64,000 nt of DNA, taken from an uncultured Latescibacterota bacterium. Its GTDB lineage: Bacteria; Latescibacterota; UBA2968. Shown piece after piece: positions 1 through 9,377 of the stretch (positions within the stretch are counted from its first letter, which is position 1; each line of letters starts with the position of its first letter). A program made the translations under genes and the position numbers. Location of the stretch: contig OX638329.1 in assembly GCA_951812755.1 (NCBI GenBank), positions 2,589,339-2,653,338 on the forward strand, written 5' to 3'. The notes beneath the pieces are model-generated. The model was not told the origin of the DNA. It saw nothing but the letters and a program-made list of their open reading frames with translations, and searched no databases.

Positions 1-1782
1 GGGTTGACGGCGATTACCTTGACCTTATTGACGTTTACGACCTTGTCTTTTACCTCGGTGCAGACTTCGTTGAAGTTTTACAAATTGCCCCGCGACAATG
101 AGCCATCTTATCAGGGGGCACTCGTGCGCGACCGATCCTGGCGGGGGATGCAGGAATCCGTGCTCAATTATCTCAATAGCGCTTTTGAAGGCCGCGCCGA
201 TATTGTGCCGCGATCGTGGTATTTGTCACAGGTTCGGGGCGAGCGCGCTTATGTGAATTTTTCTCGTGTAACAGAGGCCACCGCCGATATGGGTCCCAAG
301 GAGATTTATGTCGATTTTGATGTGGGCATTACCACGGGGAAAGACAGTTTTGTCAATGCGTTGTTGGGGCTTACGCCGGACGAACCCAAAATTACCGGGG
401 TTGATCGCTATTTGATGAGCGGGCGGTGGTTTGAGCCCGGAGAAGAATTCGTTTGCCTGGTACCCAATGATCTGGCCGAGCTTGTCGGTATTTTTCCCGA
501 GGATGCAGGAACGGCTAAAATTGAAATGCAGGGACAGGTTTTTACGGTGATTGGCATTCTCGATTCTGAAATGTTTAACAAGTTCAAAGATCTGGACGAT
601 GAAAAACTGACCCCTGTTGATACAGTGAAAGAAAAAGACGATTTGGCAGATGCGCAGGATCAGGACCCGCGGGTCGTCGCGGCTGCGCCTATTGAGACCT
701 TTACCCATTTGGAATCGACCAATGTGCTCGTCGTGCCCTATGAGTATATTCGGGATATTGGGGGTGTGTTGGCTTCGGTGGCGATTGCGAATTTCAAAGA
801 TGAGAGCGGGCAGCCCAAGTTGAATTTTGTCCCCGACATCGAGGAGTTTATGGCGCGCGTGTCTTTGACGATGTTTGTGGGCAAGGATGATGGTGTAACC
901 GTTTATAGTTCGATTGGTTCAACGTCGCTTTCTGGATTGGGCAATTTGTTTATTCCGATCTTAATTGCGGCGCTTATTGTGCTCAATACTATGATGGGTG
1001 CTGTGTATGAGCGTTTCCGGGAGATCAGTATTTATTCTTCGGTGGGATTGGCCCCCAATCATATTGCCGCACTTTTCCTCGCGGAGGCCGGCGTATTTGC
1101 CACACTCGGGGCAGTTATGGGATATTTGATTGGACAGGTTCTGGTGCTCATACTTTACAATGAGGGATTGTTGGGTGGCCTGGAATTAAATTATTCGTCC
1201 CTGTCTGCAATTTCCGCCACGTTGATTGTGATGGCAACGGTATTTCTTTCCGCGCTTTATCCAGCGAAGAAAGCTGCGGATATGGCCGTGCCCGATGTGA
1301 CTCGCAAATGGGAATTTCCCGATCCGGATGGTGACAAGTGGGTATTTGATTTTCCCTTTACCGTAGGCGGTGCCGAGGTATTGGGCATGTATTCTTATTT
1401 GACCCGGGTTTTTGAATCTTATGGCGAGGGGTCGGTGGGTGATTTTGTTGCAGACCATGTGAAATTCTGGTCTGAGGATCACGAGGGAGAACCGCAATAC
1501 AATATTGACCTGACAGCCTGGTTGGCACCTTATGATCTGGGGATTAGCCAGGAGGTGCAGTTAAAAGCCATTCCAACAGGTGAGCACAATATTTATAAAA
1601 TTGAAGTGGTGATCAATCGCTTGAGTGGCGATGTGGCGTCCTGGAAACGGATCAATCGCGGGTTTTTGAATGTGTTGCGAAAGCGATTCCTGGTCTGGCG
1701 TACAATTCCGGGCGACATGAAGTTCAATTATGCAGAAGACGGACGCCGGGTTTTGTCTGGCGAAGTCGCGGCAATAGCATAA
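1..1782 (+). CDS. FtsX-family ABC permease, C-terminal part (cut by window edge)
   Basis: The frame is open from the first base, so the true start lies outside the window; about 593 residues are visible. The visible N-terminus is hydrophobic and is followed by a large soluble (probably periplasmic) domain of about 290 residues. Three membrane segments of the FtsX core then follow at about residues 313-425, including a loop with the sequence RFREISIYSSVGLAP that is typical of MacB/FtsX permeases. A further soluble domain of about 150 residues follows the last membrane segment, which is unusual because FtsX proteins normally end there. It probably works with an ABC ATPase encoded upstream, in lipid, lipoprotein or peptide handling. 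The substrate cannot be told. The next gene starts 37 bases downstream on the same strand. Confidence 0.75.
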   Translation, partial: GLTAITLTLLTFTTLSFTSVQTSLKFYKLPRDNEPSYQGALVRDRSWRGMQESVLNYLNSAFEGRADIVPRSWYLSQVRGERAYVNFSRVTEATADMGPKEIYVDFDVGITTGKDSFVNALLGLTPDEPKITGVDRYLMSGRWFEPGEEFVCLVPNDLAELVGIFPEDAGTAKIEMQGQVFTVIGILDSEMFNKFKDLDDEKLTPVDTVKEKDDLADAQDQDPRVVAAAPIETFTHLESTNVLVVPYEYIRDIGGVLASVAIANFKDESGQPKLNFVPDIEEFMARVSLTMFVGKDDGVTVYSSIGSTSLSGLGNLFIPILIAALIVLNTMMGAVYERFREISIYSSVGLAPNHIAALFLAEAGVFATLGAVMGYLIGQVLVLILYNEGLLGGLELNYSSLSAISATLIVMATVFLSALYPAKKAADMAVPDVTRKWEFPDPDGDKWVFDFPFTVGGAEVLGMYSYLTRVFESYGEGSVGDFVADHVKFWSEDHEGEPQYNIDLTAWLAPYDLGISQEVQLKAIPTGEHNIYKIEVVINRLSGDVASWKRINRGFLNVLRKRFLVWRTIPGDMKFNYAEDGRRVLSGEVAAIA

Positions 1783-1819
1783 CGCGCAGATTTTGTGAAT
1801 TTCCTTCTGGGAGGCAATT

Positions 1820-3871
1820 TTGGCAACCGAACCACGAGATACAGAAGAAACAAAAGAGGATCTGACAGAATTCGAACAGATTATGCCAGAGGACGCGCCT
1901 TTTGAGGATGGCTTTGGCTGGAAGACGATATGGGCGACGGCGTTCGTTGGGATTGTTATGTTACCCGGGGCGATTTATTTGGGCCTGGTGACCGGGCAGA
2001 GCATGGCTGGCGCGTCTGAGTGGGTGACGATTATTCTCTTTTTAGAGATTGCCAAGCGCTCTTTTGTTCGGCTCAAGACACAGGAAATTTTGATCATCTA
2101 TTGGGTCGCTGCAGGGCTGTTGGGCATTGGGGTAAAACTCGGATCTGGCGCGCACCTGTACGGCGGGCCTTTTGGAGGGTTGATCTGGGATCAGTACTTG
2201 ATTCAGTCACCCGCAGCCAAAGGTCTGGATAGTTATATCCCAAATTGGGTGGCACCGTCTTTGGATTCGCCGGTTTATGCCGAGCGCACATTTGTGCATC
2301 CCGACTGGATTTTGCCAGTGATGATTCTGTTTCTGGTCATGATTATCAATCAGGCTGCGCGGCTGTCCTTTGGGTATGTGATGTTCCGCATTACCAGCGA
2401 TATCGAGCAATTGCCTTTTCCGCTGGAGCCTGTTCAAGCACGGGGTGTCACCGCACTGGCTGAAACATCGGCCAAAACCGAGGGTTGGCGGTGGCGCGTG
2501 TTCAGCACGGGAACGTGTATTGGTCTGGTCTGGGGATTGCTCTATGTGGTTGTGCCCACATTGTCTGGCATTTTTCTGACGGAGACCGTTCAGGTTCTGC
2601 CCATTCCATTTATCGATTTTACAGCCGAAGTAAAAACCATATTGCCCGCTGCCGTGTTTGGCATAGGGACGGATTTGGGGCATTTATTGTATGGTTTTGT
2701 CCTGCCGTTTTACGTGGTGGTGGGATCGTTTATCGGTGCTGTGCTTGCCAATCTGGTAATTAATCCAGTCCTTTATCACCATGAAATTTTGACCCGATGG
2801 GCACCGGGTATGACGGCGATTCCCGCAAGTATTTCCAATCGTTTCGATTTCTGGCTGAGCTTTGGGATTGGTACTTCAATCGTGATCGCACTCACCGGTT
2901 TTTATATGATAGGCAAAACCCTGCTGGAACAGCGCAAGCTGAAACAGGAAACAGGACATCATTCGATAAACATTAGTATGGAGGATTTGCCCGAGGGCCG
3001 GGGTGATATGCCGATGAAGTGGCCCCTTGTTTTGTGGGTCATGGCTTCTTTTGCCGCCATTGGGCTGTGCCAGTGGCTCGTGCCAGAGTTTCACTGGGGA
3101 TGGCTGGTTTTCTTTGCGTTTATTTATACGCCTGTTTCGTCTTATATCGGTGCTCGGATGATCGGTCTTACGGGCAGTCCTTATGGAGCGAGCATTCCCT
3201 TTATTCGAGAAGCAGCCATTTTGTTGTCGGGTTATAAAGGTATGGCGGTGTGGTTTGCCCCCATTCCTCTGCACGACCACGGGCTGGCTGTGCGGCAGTT
3301 TAAGCAACTGGAATTGACCAAAACGAAGATTGGTAGTTATCTCAAAATGGTCGTGGTTACGATGTTTGTGATTTTCATTTGCAGCTTTATATTTTACGAG
3401 TTCATCTGGCGGTTGGGACCCATTCCATCTTCCACATATCCTTATGTCCAGCTATTTTGGCCCTATGAAGCTACGATGCAAACCGTATGGCTTAAATCGA
3501 CTTTGCCGCCCGGAGAAGTACAGGGTGCTGTAGGTATGGATCTTTTAAGAGAAATTATTATCCCCAAATACATTCTCACAGGATTGGTTTCTGGTGGACT
3601 TCTCTATCTGGTACTGGTCGCAGCCAAGGTTCCCGTGCTGGCGTTTTTTGGTTTTGTGAATGGCCTGGCGCAATGGCCGCACTTTGTCATTTTGAATTTT
3701 GCCGGGGCGATGCTGGGGCGATATCATTTTCAAAAGCGGTTTGGCGAGTCCAAATGGAAGGCTTACGCGCCTATTTTAGTGGCGGGTTATTCCTGCGGTA
3801 TGGGGCTTATTGGTATGACCTCAATTGCCGTGGCTTTGATATCCAAAGCCGTGTCTCAGGTGGTTTTCTGA
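1820..3871 (+). CDS. OPT-superfamily (oligopeptide-transporter-like) membrane protein
   Basis: The protein has 683 residues and more than a dozen hydrophobic segments. The first one carries LPGAIYLGLVTGQSMAGAS and is followed by EWVTIILFLEIAKRSF, a pattern I associate with the OPT transporter superfamily. Charged N-terminal residues 1-30 are probably cytoplasmic. The start is a TTG at 1820 with a GGGAGG ribosome site at 1809-1814; no ATG lies in a better position. Homologues in planctomycetes and related phyla are usually called OPT transporter or DUF6785/DUF6784. The substrate (peptide or metal chelate) is unknown. It lies close behind the FtsX permease and may share its transcript. Confidence 0.7.
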   Translation: MATEPRDTEETKEDLTEFEQIMPEDAPFEDGFGWKTIWATAFVGIVMLPGAIYLGLVTGQSMAGASEWVTIILFLEIAKRSFVRLKTQEILIIYWVAAGLLGIGVKLGSGAHLYGGPFGGLIWDQYLIQSPAAKGLDSYIPNWVAPSLDSPVYAERTFVHPDWILPVMILFLVMIINQAARLSFGYVMFRITSDIEQLPFPLEPVQARGVTALAETSAKTEGWRWRVFSTGTCIGLVWGLLYVVVPTLSGIFLTETVQVLPIPFIDFTAEVKTILPAAVFGIGTDLGHLLYGFVLPFYVVVGSFIGAVLANLVINPVLYHHEILTRWAPGMTAIPASISNRFDFWLSFGIGTSIVIALTGFYMIGKTLLEQRKLKQETGHHSINISMEDLPEGRGDMPMKWPLVLWVMASFAAIGLCQWLVPEFHWGWLVFFAFIYTPVSSYIGARMIGLTGSPYGASIPFIREAAILLSGYKGMAVWFAPIPLHDHGLAVRQFKQLELTKTKIGSYLKMVVVTMFVIFICSFIFYEFIWRLGPIPSSTYPYVQLFWPYEATMQTVWLKSTLPPGEVQGAVGMDLLREIIIPKYILTGLVSGGLLYLVLVAAKVPVLAFFGFVNGLAQWPHFVILNFAGAMLGRYHFQKRFGESKWKAYAPILVAGYSCGMGLIGMTSIAVALISKAVSQVVF

Positions 3872-3978
3872 GATAAATAACGATGGTGGAACTTTTATCC
3901 GGGCATGTGTCGTCTAATTTGTTGCGATATATGCCCGGTTTTTATAGGCATTTTTTAACCCTTTCAAAGGAGCAGATT

Positions 3979-4500
3979 ATGCAGAGGTTTCGACTCTTCG
4001 GTTTTTTGGCAGTGGCAATGCTTATGGTCTCGTCCTCCGATATGTGGGCACAGCCTCAAAGAGGCGGTCAAGGGCAAGGGCAGCGCGGTCAAGGGCAGCG
4101 CGGAGGCGTTCAGGTGCAGCGTTTTTTGCCGGTTGAACAGGCGCTGACGTATCTGGCGTTTAACGAGAATGTCGGTCTGAGCGATGAGCAACTCGTCAAG
4201 GTGCGCGCGTCACTTAAAGGAGTTTATGCAAAACGACAGGAGTTGCAAAGAAGCCTGCGCGGAAGTAATGATCAGCAGGCGGCCATGCAGAAAGTGCGCG
4301 CACTGCGAATGGAAATGATGCAGGGCCTGACAGCCATTCTCAATGAGGATCAGACAAAGGTATTTCAAGAACAGATGCAGCGAATGGGGCAGCGCGGGCA
4401 ACGTGGGGGGCAGGGGCAGCGCGGACAGCGCGGAGGACAAGGTGGTCGTGGTGGTGGTCGTGGTGGTGGCGGTGGTGGTGGCGGTGGTGGCGGAGAGTAA
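3979..4500 (+). CDS. Secreted Spy/CpxP-like protein with Gln-Arg and poly-Gly tracts
   Basis: The protein has 173 residues. I place the start at ATG 3979 because AAAGGAG lies at 3967-3972 and a signal peptide follows at once (MQRFRLFGFLAVAMLMVSSS, cleavage near residue 24); an upstream in-frame ATG at 3883 has no ribosome site. The mature protein opens with Gly-Gln-Arg repeats, then has a helical middle part (about residues 50-125) with VGLSDEQLVKV and ILNEDQTKVF, which resembles the LTxxQ helices of Spy/CpxP periplasmic chaperones. It ends in Arg-Gly and a nearly pure glycine run. The Gly tail is encoded by GGT/GGC repeats that may slip. A periplasmic chaperone or metal-sensing role is inferred only from the helical part. 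Confidence 0.6.
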   Translation: MQRFRLFGFLAVAMLMVSSSDMWAQPQRGGQGQGQRGQGQRGGVQVQRFLPVEQALTYLAFNENVGLSDEQLVKVRASLKGVYAKRQELQRSLRGSNDQQAAMQKVRALRMEMMQGLTAILNEDQTKVFQEQMQRMGQRGQRGGQGQRGQRGGQGGRGGGRGGGGGGGGGGGE

Positions 4501-4538
4501 AGCAGAGGCCCTCTGCTTGTTTAGTGTTGGAGATATCA

Positions 4539-4578
4539 AAACGCGGGTTTCTTTGAAGAAGCCCGCGTTTGTTTTTTT
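4539..4578 (+). terminator. Rho-independent terminator after the Spy-like gene
   Basis: A 9-bp perfect stem (4539-4547 with 4562-4570) encloses a 14-base loop and is followed by G and a run of seven T. A smaller 6-bp hairpin directly after the stop codon (4502-4516) may add to it. Confidence 0.8.
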
Positions 4579-4640
4579 GGCGCGCTTGTTTATCGGAAAA
4601 AAATGGGTTACATTATCTCACATTGCAATGGGAGGGTTCT

Positions 4641-5996
4641 GTGACACCTGAGTCTATCAAACATATCAAGCGGCCTTTTTCATTTGCGGTTGTGAGTGAT
4701 ACGCATTTTGTAACGCGAGATTTTATCGGACAGGCATTTGACGCGACAAGACCGCTCAGTACTGAGGGGTATGTGGAGAATGTGACCTATTCGCTTGCGC
4801 CTATGATGGATGCATTGCGCCATCTCAAACCGGATTTTATAGTTTTGACCGGCGATGTGGCCGAACCCCCGCTGGATCCAGAACGCCACTGTGAGAATCT
4901 CAAGGCTGCACTGGATTTTTTTGGCACCTGCGATATTCCCATAGTCGTCGCTCGCGGCAATCACGATGGTACTTCGACTTTTGATGAGGTTGTGGGGCCG
5001 CGTATTGCACAGTTTTTAGGCGAGGCGCCCAAAGCGCATTATTTTTCCTTTGAGGTAGATGTTTGCCAATTTATTGTTCTGGATACGCCGTATTGGAATA
5101 CTGAGCAATGTCAGTGGCTCGATGCCGTGTTAAAAAAAAATGCTTATACACCATTGTTTTTGCTGGGGCATCATCCTATATGGCCGGTAGCACGCGCTTT
5201 TTTTTATAATCGCGATTTTCAGACGGACATGGTCAATCTTTTGTCTCGGCACGCGATTGATGCCTATTTTTGTGGGCACTCACACAATCAAAGTATTGTG
5301 TTGCACCGCACGCCTCATTTGCCGGTGTTGCAGTGTATGGGTGCTCTGGTTGGGTTGTCTGACGCACCGCCGCTTCCGCTCAACCGAGTTCAGGCCCTTT
5401 TGCCCACGTCCGATGATCTTATGGCTGTTTGGCCCGGATATATTGAAAATACGGCTCCGGGGTGGTTTATGGGATATGTTGCACAGGGCCAGGCGCGTGT
5501 GGAATGGCATCATATTAACCGCGGGGCCGAAGCTCTGGTGCGCTGGTTTCGCCCTGGAGACATTCAGACTTTTTGGACAATGGACCCCGCGCCACCAGCT
5601 CAACTCATTGAAGCAAATTTGGGGCGTATTCGCCAGGGAATGCTCCGTTTTTGTGCCTGGGATAGTATGGGAGATGCGCGCGTATTTCTCAATGGGAACG
5701 AGATTGGCCTTTTGCCGCGTGCAGATAATTTTACGCCCAGTCGCCTGTCTTTACCACCCAACGCGCTCGCTTGTTTGCAGATGGAAAATAAGGTGCGTAT
5801 TGAACCGGCAGAGGACAGTGAGATAACGCTTGGCAATCTGGTTCTCGAAGTGGTATTACCCGGTGGTCGTTATGTGCGGTCGCTGGTTTTCGAAGATATT
5901 TATACGTGGTCTAACCGGTGGGATGAGTATGAATATGAGACACTGCAAAAGATGCAACCGGGACGACCGTTGAGGACAGTGTTGGCTTTCAGGTGA
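4641..5996 (+). CDS. Calcineurin-like metallophosphoesterase
   Basis: The 451-residue protein starts at GTG 4641, six bases behind GGGAGG (4630-4635); an ATG 72 bases upstream has no ribosome site and would read through the terminator. The binuclear-metal motifs of the family are present in order: VVSDTHF, GDV, GNHD, GHHP and GHSH, all within the first 230 residues. The C-terminal 200 residues hold a second, probably beta-rich domain that I do not recognise. There is no signal peptide. The substrate could be a cyclic nucleotide, a phosphodiester or a phosphoprotein. Its stop codon is embedded in the ribosome site of the yyaL-like gene, so the two are probably translated together. Confidence 0.8.
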   Translation: MTPESIKHIKRPFSFAVVSDTHFVTRDFIGQAFDATRPLSTEGYVENVTYSLAPMMDALRHLKPDFIVLTGDVAEPPLDPERHCENLKAALDFFGTCDIPIVVARGNHDGTSTFDEVVGPRIAQFLGEAPKAHYFSFEVDVCQFIVLDTPYWNTEQCQWLDAVLKKNAYTPLFLLGHHPIWPVARAFFYNRDFQTDMVNLLSRHAIDAYFCGHSHNQSIVLHRTPHLPVLQCMGALVGLSDAPPLPLNRVQALLPTSDDLMAVWPGYIENTAPGWFMGYVAQGQARVEWHHINRGAEALVRWFRPGDIQTFWTMDPAPPAQLIEANLGRIRQGMLRFCAWDSMGDARVFLNGNEIGLLPRADNFTPSRLSLPPNALACLQMENKVRIEPAEDSEITLGNLVLEVVLPGGRYVRSLVFEDIYTWSNRWDEYEYETLQKMQPGRPLRTVLAFR

Positions 5997-6003
5997 GGAT
6001 GTG

Positions 6004-8028
6004 ATGACCGACAAAAGAGATACCAATAGATTGATCCGCGAGACCAGTCCGTATTTATTGCAGCATGCACACAATCCCGTTGCGTGGTTTCCGTGGGGCG
6101 AGGAGGCGTTTGAAAAGGCTGTTGCCGAAGATAAGCCCATTTTTTTGAGTGTGGGATATGCGGCTTGTCACTGGTGTCATGTGATGGCACACGAATGTTT
6201 TGAAGACGAGGAAATCGCGCAGATTATGAACGCGCATTTTGTCAATGTGAAGGTCGATCGAGAAGAGCGGCCCGATGTCGATGAAATTTATATGAATGCA
6301 GTACAGGTTATGACCGGTTCCGGTGGGTGGCCTATGAGTGTGTTTTTGACACCGCAGGGCGTTCCGTTTTATGGGGGCACATATTTCCCGCCTGAGAGCA
6401 GGCATAACATACCGGGCTTCCCCCATGTCCTGGAATCCGTTGCCAGGCATTATCGGGAAAAGGGGGATAATGTCGCGGATGTAGCGAATCGGTTGCACGA
6501 GCACTTGCGGGCGATGACGCATATTGATGCGTTGGCAGAAGGCCTTAGTGAGGCGGATTTTGACGGTGCGTTTCAAAAGATCAGATCGAATTTTGATTTT
6601 CAAAATGGCGGGTTTGGCACGCAGCCCAAGTTTCCCAATTCGATGAATCTCGATGTGTTTTTGCGAACTTATTTGCGTACGGGGAACGAAGAGGCACTTG
6701 CGATGGTGATATTGACGCTTGAAAAAATGGCGCGGGGAGGCATTTACGATCAGCTCGGCGGGGGATTTCACCGCTATTCTGTGGATAGTCGCTGGTTGGT
6801 ACCCCATTTTGAGAAGATGCTGTATGACAATGCATTGCTCGCACAGCTTTATACGCAGACTTATCAGGTGGCGAAACAACCGCTTTTTGCGCGTATTGTC
6901 AGGTCAATTTTGGATTATACGCGCCGAGAGATGACCGCGCCAGAAGGCGGCTTTTATTCTACGCAAGATGCCGATAGCGAGGGGGAAGAGGGCAAGTTTT
7001 TTGTGTGGACGCCGCAGGAGGTGATGGATTTATTGGGCGAAGAAGAAGGGGCGGCGTTTTGTCGGTATTTCGATGTGACGGCGCGCGGCAATTTTGAAGG
7101 TAAAAATATTCTGAATATTCCGCATGTTTATGAGGTGGATGAAGACGCAATGGCACGCGGATGTGCGATTTTGTTTGAGGCGCGAGAAGAGCGCGTGAAA
7201 CCCGGGCGCGATGAAAAAATTCAGGTGAGTTGGAACGGGATGATGATTTCGGCTTTTGCACAGGCGTATCGGGCGTTTGGCGATTCCGTTTATCTGGATA
7301 GCGCGTCAGATGCGGCTCGGTTTATTCTGGAGAATATGTGTACGGATCGCGGGCTTTTATTGCATACCTATACAGATGGTCGCGCGCGTTTCAATGCCTA
7401 TCAGGATGATTATGCCTGTCTGGTCCTCGGGTTAATTGATCTGTACGAGGCGAGTTTTGAGCCTTCTTATCTCGTTGCTGCCCGGGATTTTATGGAGGTG
7501 ATGATTGATCAGTTTTGGGATCGGGAAGATGGCGGGTTTTTTTATACGGGGAGAGATCACGAGGAGCTGATTGTGCGGTCAAAAAACCCCTTTGACAATG
7601 CGACTCCCTCTGGCAATTCAACGGGGGCGATGGCACTGCTGCGATTGGGAACGTTGCTGGAGCGCGAAGATTGGCGGGATATGGGTGCCCGTATTTTGCA
7701 TCTTTTTGGCAGGCATATTCAGGAGGTGCCTTCGGGCTTTGGCAATATGATTTGTGCCCTGGATCTCTATTTGCAAGGGTCAGTTGAAGTCGCTGTTTTG
7801 GGGGATCGAGACAGAGCGGATACGGTTGCTCTGCTTGATGTGGTGAATAAAACATGGCGACCCAATGTGGTTTTATGTGGGGGAAGTGATCCCGTGCCCG
7901 ACGCTATTCCGCTTTTGAAAAATCGCGGCATGATCGACGGACGCGCCACAGCTTATGTCTGTCGCAATTTTGTCTGTTCAGAACCCGTTACAGATGCCGA
8001 GGCACTGGAAAAATTACTGGATGAATAG
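6004..8028 (+). CDS. YyaL/Spermatogenesis-associated-20-like protein (DUF255, thioredoxin-like)
   Basis: The protein has 674 residues, close to the family's usual 670-700. Residues 1-170 form a thioredoxin-like domain with the signature [12 protein letters not shown], the CHWCH motif (a CxxC) and [11 protein letters not shown]. The rest is the alpha/alpha-toroid part of the family, with [17 protein letters not shown] and [12 protein letters not shown] prefer ATG 6004 over GTG 6001 because GAGG at 5995-5998 is then at a normal distance. The family's biochemical role is not established; a redox or carbohydrate-related function has been suggested. It probably forms an operon with the phosphoesterase. 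Confidence 0.9.
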   Translation: MTDKRDTNRLIRETSPYLLQHAHNPVAWFPWGEEAFEKAVAEDKPIFLSVGYAACHWCHVMAHECFEDEEIAQIMNAHFVNVKVDREERPDVDEIYMNAVQVMTGSGGWPMSVFLTPQGVPFYGGTYFPPESRHNIPGFPHVLESVARHYREKGDNVADVANRLHEHLRAMTHIDALAEGLSEADFDGAFQKIRSNFDFQNGGFGTQPKFPNSMNLDVFLRTYLRTGNEEALAMVILTLEKMARGGIYDQLGGGFHRYSVDSRWLVPHFEKMLYDNALLAQLYTQTYQVAKQPLFARIVRSILDYTRREMTAPEGGFYSTQDADSEGEEGKFFVWTPQEVMDLLGEEEGAAFCRYFDVTARGNFEGKNILNIPHVYEVDEDAMARGCAILFEAREERVKPGRDEKIQVSWNGMMISAFAQAYRAFGDSVYLDSASDAARFILENMCTDRGLLLHTYTDGRARFNAYQDDYACLVLGLIDLYEASFEPSYLVAARDFMEVMIDQFWDREDGGFFYTGRDHEELIVRSKNPFDNATPSGNSTGAMALLRLGTLLEREDWRDMGARILHLFGRHIQEVPSGFGNMICALDLYLQGSVEVAVLGDRDRADTVALLDVVNKTWRPNVVLCGGSDPVPDAIPLLKNRGMIDGRATAYVCRNFVCSEPVTDAEALEKLLDE

Positions 8029-8062
8029 AGTTTGGGATACTAATTTGACGGAGGCGTCAACG

Positions 8063-8329
8063 ATGAAAAAATATCACGATGTAAGAGACCTTCATTTTGA
8101 TGGTGATGAAATGGTTGTAACCATTGATGGGCAAAAGAGAAGGTTTATGCTCAGTGAGATTTCACTTGCATTGGAGAAGGCATCTGTTGAAGAGAGAAAT
8201 ATGTATGAAATTTCTCCTTCGGGTTATGGTATTCACTGGCCGTTAATTGACGAGGATTTATCAATCGATGGCTTGCTGGGCATTGTTCACGCACCACAGA
8301 CAATATTGACAGGAAAGCAATACGTTTAA
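8063..8329 (+). CDS. DUF2442 family protein
   Basis: The 88-residue product starts at ATG 8063, eight bases behind GGAGG (8050-8053 region). It shows the DUF2442 hallmark GYGIHWPLIDEDLSIDGLL near its C-terminus. Members of this family often sit beside DUF4160 proteins and are suspected to be the antitoxin-like half of small modules; no DUF4160 partner is next to it here. The spacing from the yyaL-like gene is 34 bases, so it may be cotranscribed. Confidence 0.8.
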   Translation: MKKYHDVRDLHFDGDEMVVTIDGQKRRFMLSEISLALEKASVEERNMYEISPSGYGIHWPLIDEDLSIDGLLGIVHAPQTILTGKQYV

Positions 8330-8369
8330 CCGTTAATCCTACCACACTCCTACAATGAAAGGATATGTT

Positions 8370-8915
8370 ATGGCAGATGTTTTGATTATAGGCGATGGAC
8401 CTGCGGGGTTGAGCGCCGCGTTGTTTTTGACGAAGAATGGTCAGAATGTGACGGTGTTTGGGCAAGATGGAACGCCGATGCACAAGGCTATGCTCTACAA
8501 TTATCTGGGTATTCCCGAGATAACGGGCAGTGAGTTTCAGCGGGTAGGTCGAGCGCAGGTCCAGAATTTGGGCGGCAAAATTGAGGATGTAGAAGTGACC
8601 AATGCCGAAAAGACCGATGGTGGGTTTGCCGTTACAACGGCGGATGGAGGCCGGAGAGAGGGGAAGTATCTCATTTTAGCCACCGGCACAAATACCAAAT
8701 TGGCCGAGGATCTGAGTTTGGCTAAGGAGAACAAGGGTATTGTTGCAGATGGAGATGGTCGCACTTCGGTTGAGGGGCTTTTTGCAGTGGGTTGGAATAC
8801 GCGTCTCATCCGTACGCAGGCGATTATTTCCGCAGGGCAAGGTGCCGCAACTGCGCTGGAAATTTTATCGCTCGAAGCAGGTGAAGATTTCCATGACTTT
8901 GATGTTGTTGAATAA
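8370..8915 (+). CDS. Short FAD-dependent thioredoxin-reductase-like protein
   Basis: The protein has 181 residues and starts at ATG 8370 with AAAGGA at 8358-8363. The N-terminal dinucleotide-binding motif GDGPAGLSAALFL is intact, and the family's second FAD motif is seen in the EGLFAVGWNT region near residue 145. Classical thioredoxin reductases are about 310 residues long with an inserted NADPH domain carrying CxxC; both are missing here, with the sequence running directly from one FAD half to the other. It may be a single-domain FAD protein that depends on another reductase. Similar short proteins exist in other bacteria and archaea, so it is probably not a degraded gene. Confidence 0.7.
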   Translation: MADVLIIGDGPAGLSAALFLTKNGQNVTVFGQDGTPMHKAMLYNYLGIPEITGSEFQRVGRAQVQNLGGKIEDVEVTNAEKTDGGFAVTTADGGRREGKYLILATGTNTKLAEDLSLAKENKGIVADGDGRTSVEGLFAVGWNTRLIRTQAIISAGQGAATALEILSLEAGEDFHDFDVVE

Positions 8916-8951
8916 GTGGTCCATTCAATCAATCCTATTAACAGAGCCGTC

Positions 8952-8990
8952 ATCGCGGCATGTTTTTAAGCCGCGATCCAGAGGTTTTTT
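8952..8990 (+). terminator. Possible terminator hairpin
   Basis: A perfect 8-bp stem (8952-8959 with 8970-8977) with a 10-base loop is followed by seven other bases and then six T. The gap before the T run makes it weaker than the one at 9062. Confidence 0.35.
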
Positions 8991-9061
8991 GTCTGTCATG
9001 GCGGCGTGATGTTAAGCTGCTGTCCAAGATGTTTTGGTATAAGGTGAGATAAATTTTTCCG

Positions 9062-9116
9062 GGAGGTTCCAGGCATGCCCTATACAGATAGACGGGTATC
9101 TGGAACCTCCTTTTTT
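9062..9116 (+). terminator. Rho-independent terminator
   Basis: The arms 9062-9071 and 9101-9110 form a perfect 10-bp stem with a 29-base loop, directly followed by six T. It probably ends transcription from the yyaL/DUF2442/FAD-protein genes. The region 8916-9161 holds nothing else that I can see. Confidence 0.75.
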
Positions 9117-9161
9117 GGTCCTGAATGAACGAGATCTAAATGAATGGAAGGAGGAAATAGT

Positions 9162-9365
9162 ATGGCTGGACAAGGTTCGGGTGGCAATGTTCTTGCAGCT
9201 TTGTGTAGCTTTTTTATACCGGGATTGGGTCAGTTGCTTCAAGGGCGTTTGCTTATTGCCCTTTTTCAATTTGTTCTGGCGGCCATCCTGTGGTTTATCT
9301 GGATGGGCTGGGTGATTCACCTGTGGTCGGTTTTGAATGCGGCTCGGTGGAGACCAATAGATTAA
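9162..9365 (+). CDS. Small membrane protein with PGLGQL motif (TM2-like)
   Basis: The 67-residue product starts at ATG 9162 behind a strong AAGGAGG (9148-9154). It has two hydrophobic segments, the first with FFIPGLGQLLQGR, a motif found in many tiny bacterial membrane proteins loosely called TM2-like. There is no catalytic motif. It lies 12 bases before the enolase-superfamily gene and is probably cotranscribed, but no functional link is known. Confidence 0.65.
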   Translation: MAGQGSGGNVLAALCSFFIPGLGQLLQGRLLIALFQFVLAAILWFIWMGWVIHLWSVLNAARWRPID

Positions 9366-9377
9366 GAGGATTTTCCT

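Noticed and set aside
3883-3978. Upstream start for the Spy-like protein
   Set aside because: The later ATG has a ribosome site and is followed directly by a signal peptide, whereas the upstream extension has neither.
6055-6879. 274-residue open frame antisense to the yyaL-like gene
   Set aside because: It is a shadow of the well-supported yyaL-like gene with no protein features.
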